A stretch of 64,000 bases of DNA from Pseudomonas_T sp032052615 (GCA_032052615.1 DAMBWF010000003.1:186001-250000), one strand, 5' to 3'; shown: positions 47,397 through 55,267, counted from the stretch's first letter. The notes: generated by a model from the letters alone, not told the origin. Made by a program: numbers and translations.

Positions 47397-48632
47397 ATGG
47401 CGTTGATCGTACAGAAGTTTGGGGGAACCTCGGTCGGTTCTATCGAGCGCATCGAGCAGGTGGCCGAGAAGGTCAAGCGTTTTCGCGAGAAGGGCGACGA
47501 CATCGTCGTGGTGGTGTCCGCCATGAGCGGGGAGACCAACCGGCTGATCGACCTCGCGAAACAGATCAGCGACCAGCCGGTTCCCCGTGAGCTGGATGTC
47601 ATGGTTTCCACCGGCGAGCAGGTCACCATCGCCCTGCTGGCCATGGCCTTGATCAAGCGAGGCGTGCCGGCCGTTTCCTACACGGGCGCCCAGGTCCGCA
47701 TTCTCACCGACAGCGCCCACACCAAGGCGCGCATCCTGCAGATCGACGAACACCGCCTGCGCGCCGACCTCAAGGCTGGGCGCGTGGTGGTGGTGGCCGG
47801 GTTCCAGGGCGTGGACGAGCAGGGCAACATCACCACTCTCGGTCGCGGGGGGTCGGATACGACTGGCGTGGCCCTGGCGGCGGCGCTCAAGGCCGACGAA
47901 TGCCAGATCTACACCGACGTGGACGGCGTCTATACCACCGACCCGCGCGTGGTGCCCCAGGCGCGCCGGCTGACCAAGATCACCTTCGAGGAAATGCTGG
48001 AAATGGCCAGCCTCGGTTCCAAGGTGCTGCAGATCCGCTCGGTCGAGTTCGCCGGCAAGTACAACGTCCCGCTGCGCGTGCTGCACAGCTTCCAGGAGGG
48101 GCCGGGCACCCTCATCACCCTTGACGAAGAGGAATCCATGGAACAGCCGATCATTTCCGGCATCGCCTTCAACCGCGACGAAGCCAAGCTGACCATTCGT
48201 GGCGTACCGGATACCCCTGGGGTGGCCTTCAAGATTCTCGGGCCGATCAGCGCCGCCAATATCGAAGTGGACATGATCGTGCAGAACGTGGGGAACGATA
48301 ACACCACCGACTTCACCTTCACGGCCCACCGCAACGATTACCAGAATGCCCAGCAGGTGCTGGAGCGAACCGCCCGCGAGATCGGTGCCCGGGAAGTCAG
48401 CGGCGATACCAAGATCGCCAAGGTCTCGATCGTCGGGGTGGGGATGCGTTCCCACGCGGGCGTCGCCAGTCGCATGTTCGAGGCGCTCGCCAAGGAAAGT
48501 ATCAATATCCAAATGATCTCCACTTCGGAGATCAAGGTTTCGGTTGTGATCGAAGAGAAGTATCTCGAATTGGCGGTTCGCGCATTGCATACCGCGTTTG
48601 AGCTGGATGCGCCTGCCCATCGAAGCGAGTGA
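47397..48632 (+). CDS. lysC: Aspartate kinase (aspartokinase)
   Basis: LysC phosphorylates aspartate, the first step to lysine, threonine and methionine. 411 residues: kinase domain with ALIVQKFGGTSVG (residues 2-14) and GRGGSDTTGVALAAALKADECQIYTDVDGVYTTDPR (about residues 150-185), then two ACT domains for feedback (from about residue 265: KLTIRGVPDTPGVAFKILGPI; KVSIVGVGMRSHAGVASRMFEAL). An in-frame ATG at 48138 (residue 248), preceded by GAGGAA, is where the small beta subunit would start in alpha2beta2 aspartokinases. Next to alaS and rsmA as in other pseudomonads. Confidence 0.96.
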   Translation: MALIVQKFGGTSVGSIERIEQVAEKVKRFREKGDDIVVVVSAMSGETNRLIDLAKQISDQPVPRELDVMVSTGEQVTIALLAMALIKRGVPAVSYTGAQVRILTDSAHTKARILQIDEHRLRADLKAGRVVVVAGFQGVDEQGNITTLGRGGSDTTGVALAAALKADECQIYTDVDGVYTTDPRVVPQARRLTKITFEEMLEMASLGSKVLQIRSVEFAGKYNVPLRVLHSFQEGPGTLITLDEEESMEQPIISGIAFNRDEAKLTIRGVPDTPGVAFKILGPISAANIEVDMIVQNVGNDNTTDFTFTAHRNDYQNAQQVLERTAREIGAREVSGDTKIAKVSIVGVGMRSHAGVASRMFEALAKESINIQMISTSEIKVSVVIEEKYLELAVRALHTAFELDAPAHRSE

Positions 48633-48692
48633 ATCGAGCATTAACGGAGGGCGCGCCAGCCGTGCCTTCCATCCTGTTTGGCAGGCGCGGGT

Positions 48693-48722
48693 GGAACTTT
48701 CTTTTTACCGGCGCTGGTCAAT
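48693..48722 (+). promoter_or_regulatory. Candidate AlgU (sigma-22/sigma-E type) promoter of rsmA
   Basis: GGAACTT (48693-48699) is followed after 17 bases by GTCAAT, close to the ECF pattern GGAACTT-N16/17-GTCnAA. It is about 100 bases before rsmA. AlgU dependence of rsmA has been described in P. aeruginosa; the site here is inferred from the motif. Confidence 0.5.
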
Positions 48723-48819
48723 ACTGGGAGAAGGTCTCCAGGATTCAGACTGTTACGGCGACCTTCACCTTCTTTTTTGCAGACTGTTGTTCTGAACTGT
48801 AATCCGTGAGGAGAAAGGA

Positions 48820-49005
48820 ATGCTGATTCTGACTCGCCGGGTCGGAGAGACCCTGATGGTGGGTGACGATGTAACCGTCACAGTGTTAGGGGTGAAAGGC
48901 AATCAGGTGCGTATCGGTGTGAATGCGCCCAAAGAAGTTGCCGTGCACCGCGAAGAAATCTACCAGCGCATCCAGAAAGAGAAGGGCGAAGAACCAAACC
49001 ACTAA
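48820..49005 (+). CDS. rsmA: RsmA, CsrA-family post-transcriptional regulator
   Basis: RsmA is a homodimeric RNA-binding protein that binds GGA motifs in leaders and represses translation of secondary metabolism, secretion and biofilm genes; small RsmY/Z-type RNAs titrate it. 61 residues, the normal length: MLILTRRVGETLMVGDDVTVTVLGVKGNQVRIGVNAPKEVAVHREEIY is the fully conserved CsrA fold, with the RNA-contacting Leu4/Arg6 and Arg44 (VHRE). GAGGAGAAAGGA before the ATG is a strong site and itself contains GGA, so self-control is possible. Confidence 0.98.
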   Translation: MLILTRRVGETLMVGDDVTVTVLGVKGNQVRIGVNAPKEVAVHREEIYQRIQKEKGEEPNH

Positions 49006-49025
49006 TTTTTCTAAAATTTTTGGCT

Positions 49026-49053
49026 TTGCAAACGGGGAAAACATGGTTATCAT
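49026..49053 (+). promoter_or_regulatory. Sigma-70-type promoter of tRNA-Ser
   Basis: TTGCAA and TATCAT are spaced 16 bases apart, ending 14 bases before the tRNA. Confidence 0.5.
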
Positions 49054-49067
49054 GCGCCCCGTGTTGC

Positions 49068-49158
49068 GGAGAGGTGGCCGAGTGGCCGAAGGCGCTCCCC
49101 TGCTAAGGGAGTACACCTCAAAAGGGTGTCGGGGGTTCGAATCCCCCCTTCTCCGCCA
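49068..49158 (+). tRNA. tRNA-Ser (GCT anticodon)
   Basis: A 91-base gene with the long variable arm typical of serine tRNA. The acceptor stem GGAGAGG pairs with the bases before the discriminator G, and CCA is encoded (49156-49158). Anticodon GCT at 49102-49104, T-loop GGTTCGAATC. It lies 62 bases after rsmA, as in P. aeruginosa. Confidence 0.96.
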
Positions 49159-49206
49159 TGTTTCGCATTAGGGTGACGTCAACGATAGCGATGGTATCGC
49201 AATCAC

Positions 49207-49234
49207 TTGACCGACAAGTTGAAATACCTATAAT
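49207..49234 (+). promoter_or_regulatory. Sigma-70-type promoter of the tRNA-Arg genes
   Basis: TTGACC, 16 bases, TATAAT, followed by a GC-rich discriminator (GCGCACGC), as in stable RNA promoters. It ends 13 bases before the first tRNA-Arg. Confidence 0.65.
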
Positions 49235-49247
49235 GCGCACGCTCAGC

Positions 49248-49324
49248 GCACTCGTAGCTCAGCTGGATAGAGTACCCGGCTACGAACCGGGCGGTCAGAG
49301 GTTCGAATCCTCTCGAGTGCGCCA
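49248..49324 (+). tRNA. tRNA-Arg (ACG anticodon), copy 1
   Basis: A 77-base cloverleaf with acceptor GCACTCG / CGAGTGC, anticodon ACG at 49282-49284 (read as inosine-CG after deamination), T-arm GGTTCGAATCC and encoded CCA. Confidence 0.97.
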
Positions 49325-49388
49325 TATCGAATAAGTTGCAGCCATGGGGCTTATCGAACCAGAGCGGTCTGGTATAGAAATACCCTGT

Positions 49389-49465
49389 GCACTCGTAGCT
49401 CAGCTGGATAGAGTACCCGGCTACGAACCGGGCGGTCAGAGGTTCGAATCCTCTCGAGTGCGCCA
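49389..49465 (+). tRNA. tRNA-Arg (ACG anticodon), copy 2
   Basis: Identical in all 77 bases to the copy at 49248-49324. Anticodon at 49423-49425. It follows copy 1 after 64 bases and is ended by a terminator nine bases on. Confidence 0.97.
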
Positions 49466-49473
49466 TCTTGAAG

Positions 49474-49499
49474 AGGCCTGCAGCAATGCAGGCCTTTTT
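49474..49499 (+). terminator. Intrinsic terminator of the tRNA-Arg unit
   Basis: A 9-bp stem AGGCCTGCA / TGCAGGCCT with a four-base loop and T-run. Confidence 0.88.
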
Positions 49500-49503
49500 C
49501 ATT

Positions 49504-50019
49504 TCAGCGTTTTCCCTTCACGCAGCCCGCTTCGTCGAAGCTCACCACTTGCTGGCGTGCGCCTTTCCTGTCGGCGTACACATAGCGGGTCCTGCCATCC
49601 TGGCCACTGACGTGGGTTGGCTTGCCGAGAGCCGTCTCCACTTCTTCACGGCTCATTCCGGCGCGCACTTCATGGCGAACCTGGGCCCGCCTTCTTTCGG
49701 TTTCGGACAGACCGGCGCCACAGGCGCGCTCTTCCCTTATTCCCGCGACGATGTGGCCCGCGCTTTTGCTGGCGGGTTTGTGTTTCCCGTGCGCTTTGAC
49801 GGCACCGGCGCCACCGTTCCTGGTGCCTTGCACCAGCCGGCCGCCGGGCGGTGGGTTGTCGGCTCTCTGCAGTGTCTGGGTAGCGGTGTGCGGGCAGCCC
49901 TGTTCGGTGTACAGGATGCGGCCCATGGCGTCTTCGCAGCGAAACACCGTGGCGGCGAATGAGGGTAGGGCCGAGCAAAGCGAGAGTGCGCACAGGGTTG
50001 TGCGGGTCCATCCAAGCAT
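49504..50019 (-). CDS. Exported DUF4124-type protein with BamE-like C-terminal segment
   Basis: A 171-residue exported protein. The signal peptide (MLGWTRTTLCALSLCSALPSFA, cut before ATVF) is followed by a DUF4124-type opening (VFRCEDAMGRILYTEQGCP) with two cysteines likely to form a disulfide. The C-terminal part (VRAGMSREEVETALGKPTHVSGQDGRTRYVYADR) resembles the BamE/SmpA 'GMSxxEVxxxLGxP' motif. ATG 50019 with GGAGGA ten bases upstream is preferred over an earlier one. It faces the tRNA terminator. Function unknown. Confidence 0.8.
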   Translation of the reverse strand: MLGWTRTTLCALSLCSALPSFAATVFRCEDAMGRILYTEQGCPHTATQTLQRADNPPPGGRLVQGTRNGGAGAVKAHGKHKPASKSAGHIVAGIREERACGAGLSETERRRAQVRHEVRAGMSREEVETALGKPTHVSGQDGRTRYVYADRKGARQQVVSFDEAGCVKGKR

Positions 50020-50326
50020 AGAACGTCCTCCATGACGAACTTGCACCAGCCTAGGCGACTTTCGGCGGATCGCCAGTGCTTGGCTGCGTTTTTTCTAGCC
50101 GGTAGCGCGTAAAAAATTGGGTAGCTCTGTGCTGCAACTGGTTGTTTGCACGCCATATTGTCACGCGAAAACGAATCGACCGGTGTATCATGGCCGCATT
50201 AAGCCCAGCCGAGGCTCATGGAACCCACTATGGACTTACCCAGTAGTTGCTCATCATCTCGATTACATGATCGCGTAACGACCGACTGATCCCCGAGCGT
50301 GTTCTACCGCTGGGGTGGAGCGCGCT

Positions 50327-51769
50327 ATGACTGAAGTAGAAGCCAAGAAGCCGCAAGAAAGCCTGCAGGATCGCCTGTCACAGGTCATCGATCTGCTGCA
50401 CCGCCACAAAGTGGTGGAAGACCTTACCCATCGACAGGAAGGTCACCATCAGGATCGGGTTGAGCACCTGGTTCATCGGCAGAATCTCGTCGAGCTGCAA
50501 CGAAAGCTCGACGAACTGCATCCCGCCGATATCGCTTATATCCTCGAAGCGCTGCCCCTTGATGATCGCTTGACGGTCTGGCAATTGGTCAAGGCCGAGC
50601 GGGATGGCGACATCCTGCTGGAAGTCTCCGACGCTGTCCGGGAAACCTTGATCGCCGACATGGATGATCATGAGCTCCTTGCCGCTGCCCGCGACATGGA
50701 TGCCGACGAACTGGCCGACTTGGCGCCCGAGCTGCCCCGCGACGTAGTGCTCGAGTTGATGGAAAGCCTGGATGCGCAGCAGCGGGAGCGTGTTCGCTCC
50801 GCCTTGTCCTACGACGAGGACCAGGTCGGTGCGCTGATGGACTTCGAGATGGTCACCATCCGCGACGACGTCAGCCTGGAAGTGGTGCTTCGCTACCTGC
50901 GGCGCCTGAAAGAACTGCCCGGCCACACCGACAAGTTGTTCGTGGTGGATTACGACGGCGTTCTCAAGGGGGTGCTGCCCATCAAGCGCCTGCTGGTCAA
51001 TGACCCCGACAAAAAAGTCGCCGAGGTGATGGCCAACGATCCGGTCAGCTTCCACCCGGACGAGGACGCTTACGAGGCAGCCCAGGCTTTTGAGCGTTAC
51101 GACCTGATCTCGGCGCCCGTGGTCGATAAGAGCGGAAAACTAATCGGTCGCCTGACGATCGACGAAATGGTCGATCTGATCCGGGAGGAAAGCGAAAGCG
51201 AAGTGCTGAACATGGCCGGTCTGCGCGAGGAAGAAGATATCTTCGCCTCGGTCTGGAAGTCCTTGCGAAATCGGTGGTCCTGGCTGGCGATCAACCTCAT
51301 CACAGCCTTCATCGCCTCACGCGTGATCGGCCTCTTCGAGGGCTCCATCGAGCGTCTCGTGGCATTGGCCGCCTTGATGCCTATCGTGGCGGGCATTGGC
51401 GGCAATTCGGGAAATCAGACGATCACCATGATCGTGAGGGCGTTGGCCCTGGATCAGGTCGGCACGGGGAGTACAGCCCGTCTCCTGCGCAAGGAACTGG
51501 CGGTATCGCTGCTCAATGGGATCATCTGGGGTGGGGTTATCGGCCTCGTTGCCTTTACCCTCTATGACAGTTGGTCGCTTGGCTTGGTAATGACAGCAGC
51601 GATGACATTGAACCTGGCGCTGGCGGCCTTGATGGGCGTGCTTATACCCATGACCCTGGCTCGCTTGGGCAAGGACCCTGCCATGGGTTCGAGCGTCATG
51701 ATCACCGCCATGACCGATAGCGGCGGGTTCTTCATCTTCCTGGGCCTCGCTACGTTATTCCTGATATGA
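50327..51769 (+). CDS. mgtE: Magnesium transporter MgtE
   Basis: MgtE is a Mg2+ channel or transporter gated by cytoplasmic Mg2+. 480 residues, matching P. aeruginosa MgtE. The order is the cytosolic superhelical N domain (about 40-165; LDELHPADIAYILEALP, MDDHELLAAARDMDADELADLAPELP), two CBS domains (about 170-290) and five transmembrane helices from about residue 325 with the pore motif PIVAGIGGNSGNQT and the late MTDSGGFFIFLGLATLFL. GGTGGAG lies eight bases before the ATG at 50327. In P. aeruginosa, loss of mgtE is known to raise type III secretion. Confidence 0.96.
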   Translation: MTEVEAKKPQESLQDRLSQVIDLLHRHKVVEDLTHRQEGHHQDRVEHLVHRQNLVELQRKLDELHPADIAYILEALPLDDRLTVWQLVKAERDGDILLEVSDAVRETLIADMDDHELLAAARDMDADELADLAPELPRDVVLELMESLDAQQRERVRSALSYDEDQVGALMDFEMVTIRDDVSLEVVLRYLRRLKELPGHTDKLFVVDYDGVLKGVLPIKRLLVNDPDKKVAEVMANDPVSFHPDEDAYEAAQAFERYDLISAPVVDKSGKLIGRLTIDEMVDLIREESESEVLNMAGLREEEDIFASVWKSLRNRWSWLAINLITAFIASRVIGLFEGSIERLVALAALMPIVAGIGGNSGNQTITMIVRALALDQVGTGSTARLLRKELAVSLLNGIIWGGVIGLVAFTLYDSWSLGLVMTAAMTLNLALAALMGVLIPMTLARLGKDPAMGSSVMITAMTDSGGFFIFLGLATLFLI

Positions 51770-51772
51770 AAA

Positions 51773-51795
51773 AGCCGGCTTCGAGCCGGCTTTTT
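51773..51795 (+). terminator. Bidirectional intrinsic terminator between mgtE and amrZ
   Basis: A perfect 8-bp stem AGCCGGCT / AGCCGGCT with a TCG loop, flanked by A-run on the left and T-run on the right, so it can serve both convergent genes. Confidence 0.88.
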
Positions 51796-51811
51796 CATGG
51801 GTCTGGTTGCT

Positions 51812-52138
51812 TCAGGCTTCTGCCGTGGCGAGCTCCGTATCATGGGCGATCAAGGCGACCAGAGCGTTCTGCTGGCGCCGGGTGAGTTGACGAAAGCGTT
51901 GCAACAACTCACGTTCGTGCAGGGACAGTTCCGGACTGTCGAGGCGCAATGCCATGCCTTCTTCCAGCGCGCCTTCTTGCAGCATGCTCTGTTCAAGCCG
52001 AGCGATGATTTCGGAATTCATGCTGCGATGATGATTGCGGGCAACGTCTGCGATGCGCTCGCGCATGCCTTCAGGCAGGCGGACAACGAATTTGTCAGCC
52101 GTACGGCTGGAATAGATAGCCTGTTTCATAGGGCGCAT
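51812..52138 (-). CDS. amrZ: AmrZ, ribbon-helix-helix regulator of alginate and motility
   Basis: AmrZ (AlgZ) is an Arc-like ribbon-helix-helix protein that activates algD and represses fleQ and other motility and biofilm genes in pseudomonads. 108 residues. The DNA-binding strand and helices are SRTADKFVVRLPEGMRERIADVARNHHRSMNSEIIARLEQS (about residues 11-50), where KFVVR makes the base contacts. The C-terminal tetramerisation part, SPELSLHERELLQRFRQLTRRQQNALVALIAHD, closely follows P. aeruginosa AmrZ. Single gene. Confidence 0.93.
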   Translation of the reverse strand: MRPMKQAIYSSRTADKFVVRLPEGMRERIADVARNHHRSMNSEIIARLEQSMLQEGALEEGMALRLDSPELSLHERELLQRFRQLTRRQQNALVALIAHDTELATAEA

Positions 52139-52473
52139 ACATTAACCGGTTAGTTCAAGGAGCGAAGCTAGCGATAGCTGCAGGTGTCACCGTTCCGACA
52201 ACCTGTAACCTGAACGGTTCAATTGGCCCCGAAAACGAAGCCATTTGCGCTCGATTGGCACGGAAGTCGATTTATTGGCGTCAATTATCGTGAATTCACC
52301 GGCGTTATTACACCAGCGTGAACACGCCGTTTTGAGACCCACTAGACAGAACCACCTGCGGAGCGGTGCAGGGTAAGGCCATCCGCTTGCCATGGGTAGG
52401 CGCTCGCATTCGGTACGTGATGGTTTTCACAGCGCTGGACTAGCAGAGACGGCCAGCGAAGGCGGGTGCTGGA
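52139..52473. other. amrZ upstream region
   Basis: 335 bases. GGAACG on the minus strand (52196-52191) could be an ECF -35, but no convincing -10 follows. A 68-codon minus-strand frame (52187-52393) lacks any protein character. No RNA gene seen. Confidence 0.5.
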
Positions 52474-52659
52474 TTACCGAAGCACGGGATCGAATTTAAT
52501 CTTGCGACCCAAGACCAAGGTCACCACGAATAACAAGGCGAACGAGACGAAGGCGATGGTTCCTGCAATATCCATCCATTCCGCCTGGGGTGGGGTGAAA
52601 GCGAACGCCAACGGAGTGAGAAAGGTCAGCGCCAGAAAGAGCAAGGCTGGTTTCGACAT
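52474..52659 (-). CDS. Small two-helix membrane protein
   Basis: A 61-residue hydrophobic protein. Helix one (ALLFLALTFLTPLAFAF, about residues 5-21) may be a signal anchor; helix two is MDIAGTIAFVSFALLFVVTLVLG (about 29-51). A short basic tail ends it (RKIKFDPVLR). AGGAAT lies six bases before the ATG at 52659. No family recognised; coding is supported by the ribosome site and the membrane pattern. Confidence 0.6.
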   Translation of the reverse strand: MSKPALLFLALTFLTPLAFAFTPPQAEWMDIAGTIAFVSFALLFVVTLVLGRKIKFDPVLR

Positions 52660-52735
52660 GACGTATTCCTGATCGTTAACGTATCGGCACGAGCATTCCG
52701 GAGTAGAACTTTAAGAGCAGGTTTCTACTAAGCAG

Positions 52736-52972
52736 TTAGAACGCGAACCGGTCGTGACGCTGATCCTGCCAGACCTGCATATTGACATCGCTCTTCTGGG
52801 TGCCCGCCTGATTCAATGAAGCATGGCGCACGCTGAGGGGGGCGACATCGGCACGGGCTTGCTGCAGCAACTGATGAGCTTGGCGTTGAGCGACTTCTTC
52901 GGAGGGAGACAGAACCATAGCACCCAGCAGAGTGAAGATCATTGCGCCTGCCAGCGAGAGAACCGTGTTCAT
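52736..52972 (-). CDS. Small protein with N-terminal membrane helix, function unknown
   Basis: A 78-residue protein with one N-terminal hydrophobic helix (MNTVLSLAGAMIFTLLGAMVLSP) and a soluble Gln/Ala-rich region (EEVAQRQAHQLLQQARADVAP) that could form a short coiled coil. ATG 52972 with GGAG seven bases upstream is preferred to one five codons earlier. It runs the same way as the two-helix protein 77 bases downstream. Tandem operator-like repeats lie upstream. Confidence 0.55.
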   Translation of the reverse strand: MNTVLSLAGAMIFTLLGAMVLSPSEEVAQRQAHQLLQQARADVAPLSVRHASLNQAGTQKSDVNMQVWQDQRHDRFAF

Positions 52973-53090
52973 GGTGAGCTCCGTCATCGATTCGAAGATG
53001 AATCTAATAGAGCGAATTGCATGCCAGTTCTTTTCTAATTTTTATTCTTTTAAATCAAATACTTACACTGATGTTTGCGGGGATTTCCAA

Positions 53091-53138
53091 TGCACTCTGC
53101 ACGAGCCCCTTTTTTTGATATTGCATTTTGCACGAGCC
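53091..53138. repeat. Two 17-bp imperfect direct repeats with TGCA-N3-TGCA cores
   Basis: Copies at 53091-53107 and 53122-53138 share TGCA, three variable bases and TGCACGAGCC, 31 bases apart. Each core is a small dyad. They lie in an AT-rich stretch upstream of the small membrane protein gene that starts at 52972. Confidence 0.5.
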
Positions 53139-53143
53139 TGAAC

Positions 53144-53164
53144 GAGCGGCTCAGCGTGCCGCTC
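53144..53164 (-). terminator. Hairpin at the end of the Lrp-type gene
   Basis: A 7-bp stem GAGCGGC / GCCGCTC with a seven-base loop just after the stop at 53166. No T-run, so only a weak terminator candidate. Confidence 0.35.
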
Positions 53165-53165
53165 G

Positions 53166-53633
53166 CTAGTCGAGCGGCAATTCCGTGGTGCGCTTGACCT
53201 CGCTCATGGCGATGTGGGAATGGGCTTCCAGGACATGGGGCCGTTGCAAGAGATGATCGCGCAGGAAATGCTCGTAGCTGGCGATATTCCGGGTCACCAC
53301 CTTCAAGAGGAAATCAAACCCGCCGGCCATGGTGTAGCACTCAAGCACCTCCGGATAGTCGACCACCGCTTCCTCGAATTCCTTCAGATGGTTCCTGCCA
53401 TGGGCGGATAGCTTGACGTTGACGAACACGGTAATGCCCAGGCCCAGGCGGTGGGGATTCAGGAGAGCCACCTTGCGTTCGATATAGCCTTCGGCCTGCA
53501 TGCGGTGGATGCGCCGCCAGCACGGCGATTGGGACAAGTCGACGCGTTCGGCGATATCGGCTGCGGAGAGGTCGGCATTGCGCTGTAAAAGCCCGAGGAT
53601 CTTCCGGTCCAGGCTGCTCAGAGTGTCCTGCAT
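53166..53633 (-). CDS. Lrp/AsnC-family transcriptional regulator
   Basis: A 155-residue Lrp/AsnC protein. The helix-turn-helix is at residues 8-55 (LDRKILGLLQRNADLSAADIAERVDLSQSPCWRRIHRMQAEGYI), followed by a RAM/ACT-like effector domain (VFVNVKLSAHGRNHLKEFEEAVVDYPEVLECYTMAGGFDFLLKVV). It is divergent from leucine dehydrogenase with a 364-base gap, so it is likely its regulator and probably senses a branched-chain or related amino acid. It is not clear that it is BkdR, which is usually next to the bkd operon. Confidence 0.93.
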   Translation of the reverse strand: MQDTLSSLDRKILGLLQRNADLSAADIAERVDLSQSPCWRRIHRMQAEGYIERKVALLNPHRLGLGITVFVNVKLSAHGRNHLKEFEEAVVDYPEVLECYTMAGGFDFLLKVVTRNIASYEHFLRDHLLQRPHVLEAHSHIAMSEVKRTTELPLD

Positions 53634-53997
53634 GAATGTTCCCTTTTCTTGTCGTTGTGGGAATGAGTCATGCGCAATGGTGGCGCCTGGGGGCGAATTT
53701 AGAAAGGAAAAATCCGGACCGAGCCGTCATATTTTTGCCGGTCGACCGGGCTTTTCCTGGCGACAGCCCCCTTGATGGCTGCCATAAGAACAACAGGAGC
53801 GCCAGCATGAAGCCTCTCGCCCCCATGGGATCGAGACCAGAGGCGTACGCATGGATCGTTGCTACGCCGCCCTCGCCCGAGCAAAAGGCTTTCCTTCCTT
53901 TCCTCTCCGCCTGTCCTTCGCCGCCAGCGCCCATGCGCGAGTGGGCTTCGAATCGCCTTGAGCGAATCCTTACATTCCCCGTTTCCAGGAGTGAAGC
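53634..53997 (+). other. Divergent control region of the lrp-type gene and leucine dehydrogenase
   Basis: 364 bases. AAGAACAA (53786-53793) resembles a Crc/Hfq CA motif. CAGGAG precedes an ATG at 53807 that opens an 88-codon frame running 76 bases into the dehydrogenase gene; its composition is not protein-like, so I treat it as a possible upstream reading frame, not a gene. Confidence 0.45.
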
Positions 53998-55056
53998 ATG
54001 TCCGTTTTTTCCCACGTCGATTTCGATCAGCATGAGCGTGTCGTTTATGGATACGACCAGCGTTCGGGCCTGAAAGCCATCATCGCCATCCACGATTCCC
54101 GTCTGGGACCGGCGCTGGGGGGGTGCCGGATGTGGCCTTATGAGTCTGACGAAGAAGCCCTGCGCGATGTGTTGAGGCTGTCCCGTGGCATGACGTACAA
54201 GTCCTCGTTAGCCAAGCTGCCGCTCGGTGGAGGCAAGGCGGTGATCTTCGGCAACCCGCGCACCGACAAGACCGAGGCGTTGTTCCACGCCATGGGTGAT
54301 TTCGTCGAAAGCCTCGGGGGACGCTATATCACCGCGGCGGACTCGGGTACCGGTGTGCCGGAAATGAAACTGATGGCCGAGCGCACCCGCCATGTATGCG
54401 GCGCCGAACAGCGTCAGGCCTTCGGCGGCGGCGTTCGCGAAGGCGATCCGTCGCCGTCCACCGCTTATGGGGTTTTCATCGGCCTGCGGGCGGCCGTCGC
54501 CCACCGCCTCGGATGCCATGACCTGCAAGGCCTGAAAGTAGCGATCCAGGGGGTCGGCCAGGTGGGCTTCGGTCTAGCCCGGCACCTGCGGGACGCGGGG
54601 GCCGAGTTGTGGGTCAGCGATATCCAGGAGAGCAATGTCCGCCGCGCGGTGGACGAGTTGGGCGCCACTGCGGTGGCGCAGCAGGATATCTATGGCCTGG
54701 ACGTGGATGTGTTCGCGCCTTGCGCCATGGGCGGCATCCTTACCCCCCACACCCTCGAAGTCCTGCGGGCCCCGGTCATCGCCGGGGCGGCCAACAACCA
54801 ACTGGCCGAAGCGCGGATGGCGGATGAGCTGACGCGGAAGGGCCACCTGTACGCGCCGGACTACGCGATCAATGCCGGAGGCATCATCGATGTCTGCTAC
54901 GAGCGCACCGGAGGCACGCCGGAGCAGGTCAAGGCCCACATCGAGGAAATCGGCGACACGCTGACGCAAATCTTCCAGCGCGCCGAGGCGGAAGGGCTCA
55001 CGACCGCGGCGCTCGCCGATCGGCTGGCCCGGGAGCGCCTCGAAGCGGCCCACTGA
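53998..55056 (+). CDS. ldh: Leucine (Leu/Phe/Val) dehydrogenase
   Basis: An NAD-dependent amino acid dehydrogenase that deaminates leucine, valine or similar to the 2-oxo acid. 352 residues. The catalytic lysines are in GMTYKSSLAKLPLGGGKAVI (about residues 65-85), the dinucleotide-binding GVGQVG at about residues 183-188, and NNQLAE and NAGGIIDV close the active site. The ATG at 53998 has AGGAG eight bases upstream. The Lrp-type gene next to it suggests amino acid-dependent control. Confidence 0.94.
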   Translation: MSVFSHVDFDQHERVVYGYDQRSGLKAIIAIHDSRLGPALGGCRMWPYESDEEALRDVLRLSRGMTYKSSLAKLPLGGGKAVIFGNPRTDKTEALFHAMGDFVESLGGRYITAADSGTGVPEMKLMAERTRHVCGAEQRQAFGGGVREGDPSPSTAYGVFIGLRAAVAHRLGCHDLQGLKVAIQGVGQVGFGLARHLRDAGAELWVSDIQESNVRRAVDELGATAVAQQDIYGLDVDVFAPCAMGGILTPHTLEVLRAPVIAGAANNQLAEARMADELTRKGHLYAPDYAINAGGIIDVCYERTGGTPEQVKAHIEEIGDTLTQIFQRAEAEGLTTAALADRLARERLEAAH

Positions 55057-55150
55057 GCCTGGGATGCGGTCTCGCGATGCGCGCGGCATGACAAACCCGC
55101 GCGTGATCGCTAACATGCCGCCCGGCGTCGCGTTCTCGACGCCTTGGCGA

Positions 55151-55225
55151 GTCCCCTTAGTTCAATGGATAGAATAAGCCCCTCCTAAGGGCTAGATGCT
55201 GGTTCGACTCCAGCAGGGGACGCCA
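55151..55225 (+). tRNA. tRNA-Arg (CCT anticodon)
   Basis: A 75-base cloverleaf with acceptor GTCCCCT / AGGGGAC, anticodon stem AGCCC / GGGCT, anticodon CCT at 55184-55186, T-arm GGTTCGACTCC and encoded CCA. It reads the AGG codon. Confidence 0.96.
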
Positions 55226-55267
55226 TCGAACGACCGGGGCGGTTGCCGCCCGCCTCGCGAACGAATC

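Noticed and set aside
49068..49465. Integration site for a mobile element at the tRNA genes
   Set aside because: No integrase, no direct repeat of a tRNA 3' end and no change in gene content next to the tRNAs.
52191..52196. ECF -35 element (GGAAC) for amrZ
   Set aside because: No -10 of the AlgU type lies at 16-17 bases, so I do not call a promoter.
52187..52393. 68-codon minus-strand frame upstream of amrZ
   Set aside because: Composition and lack of a ribosome site make it a chance frame in the amrZ control region.
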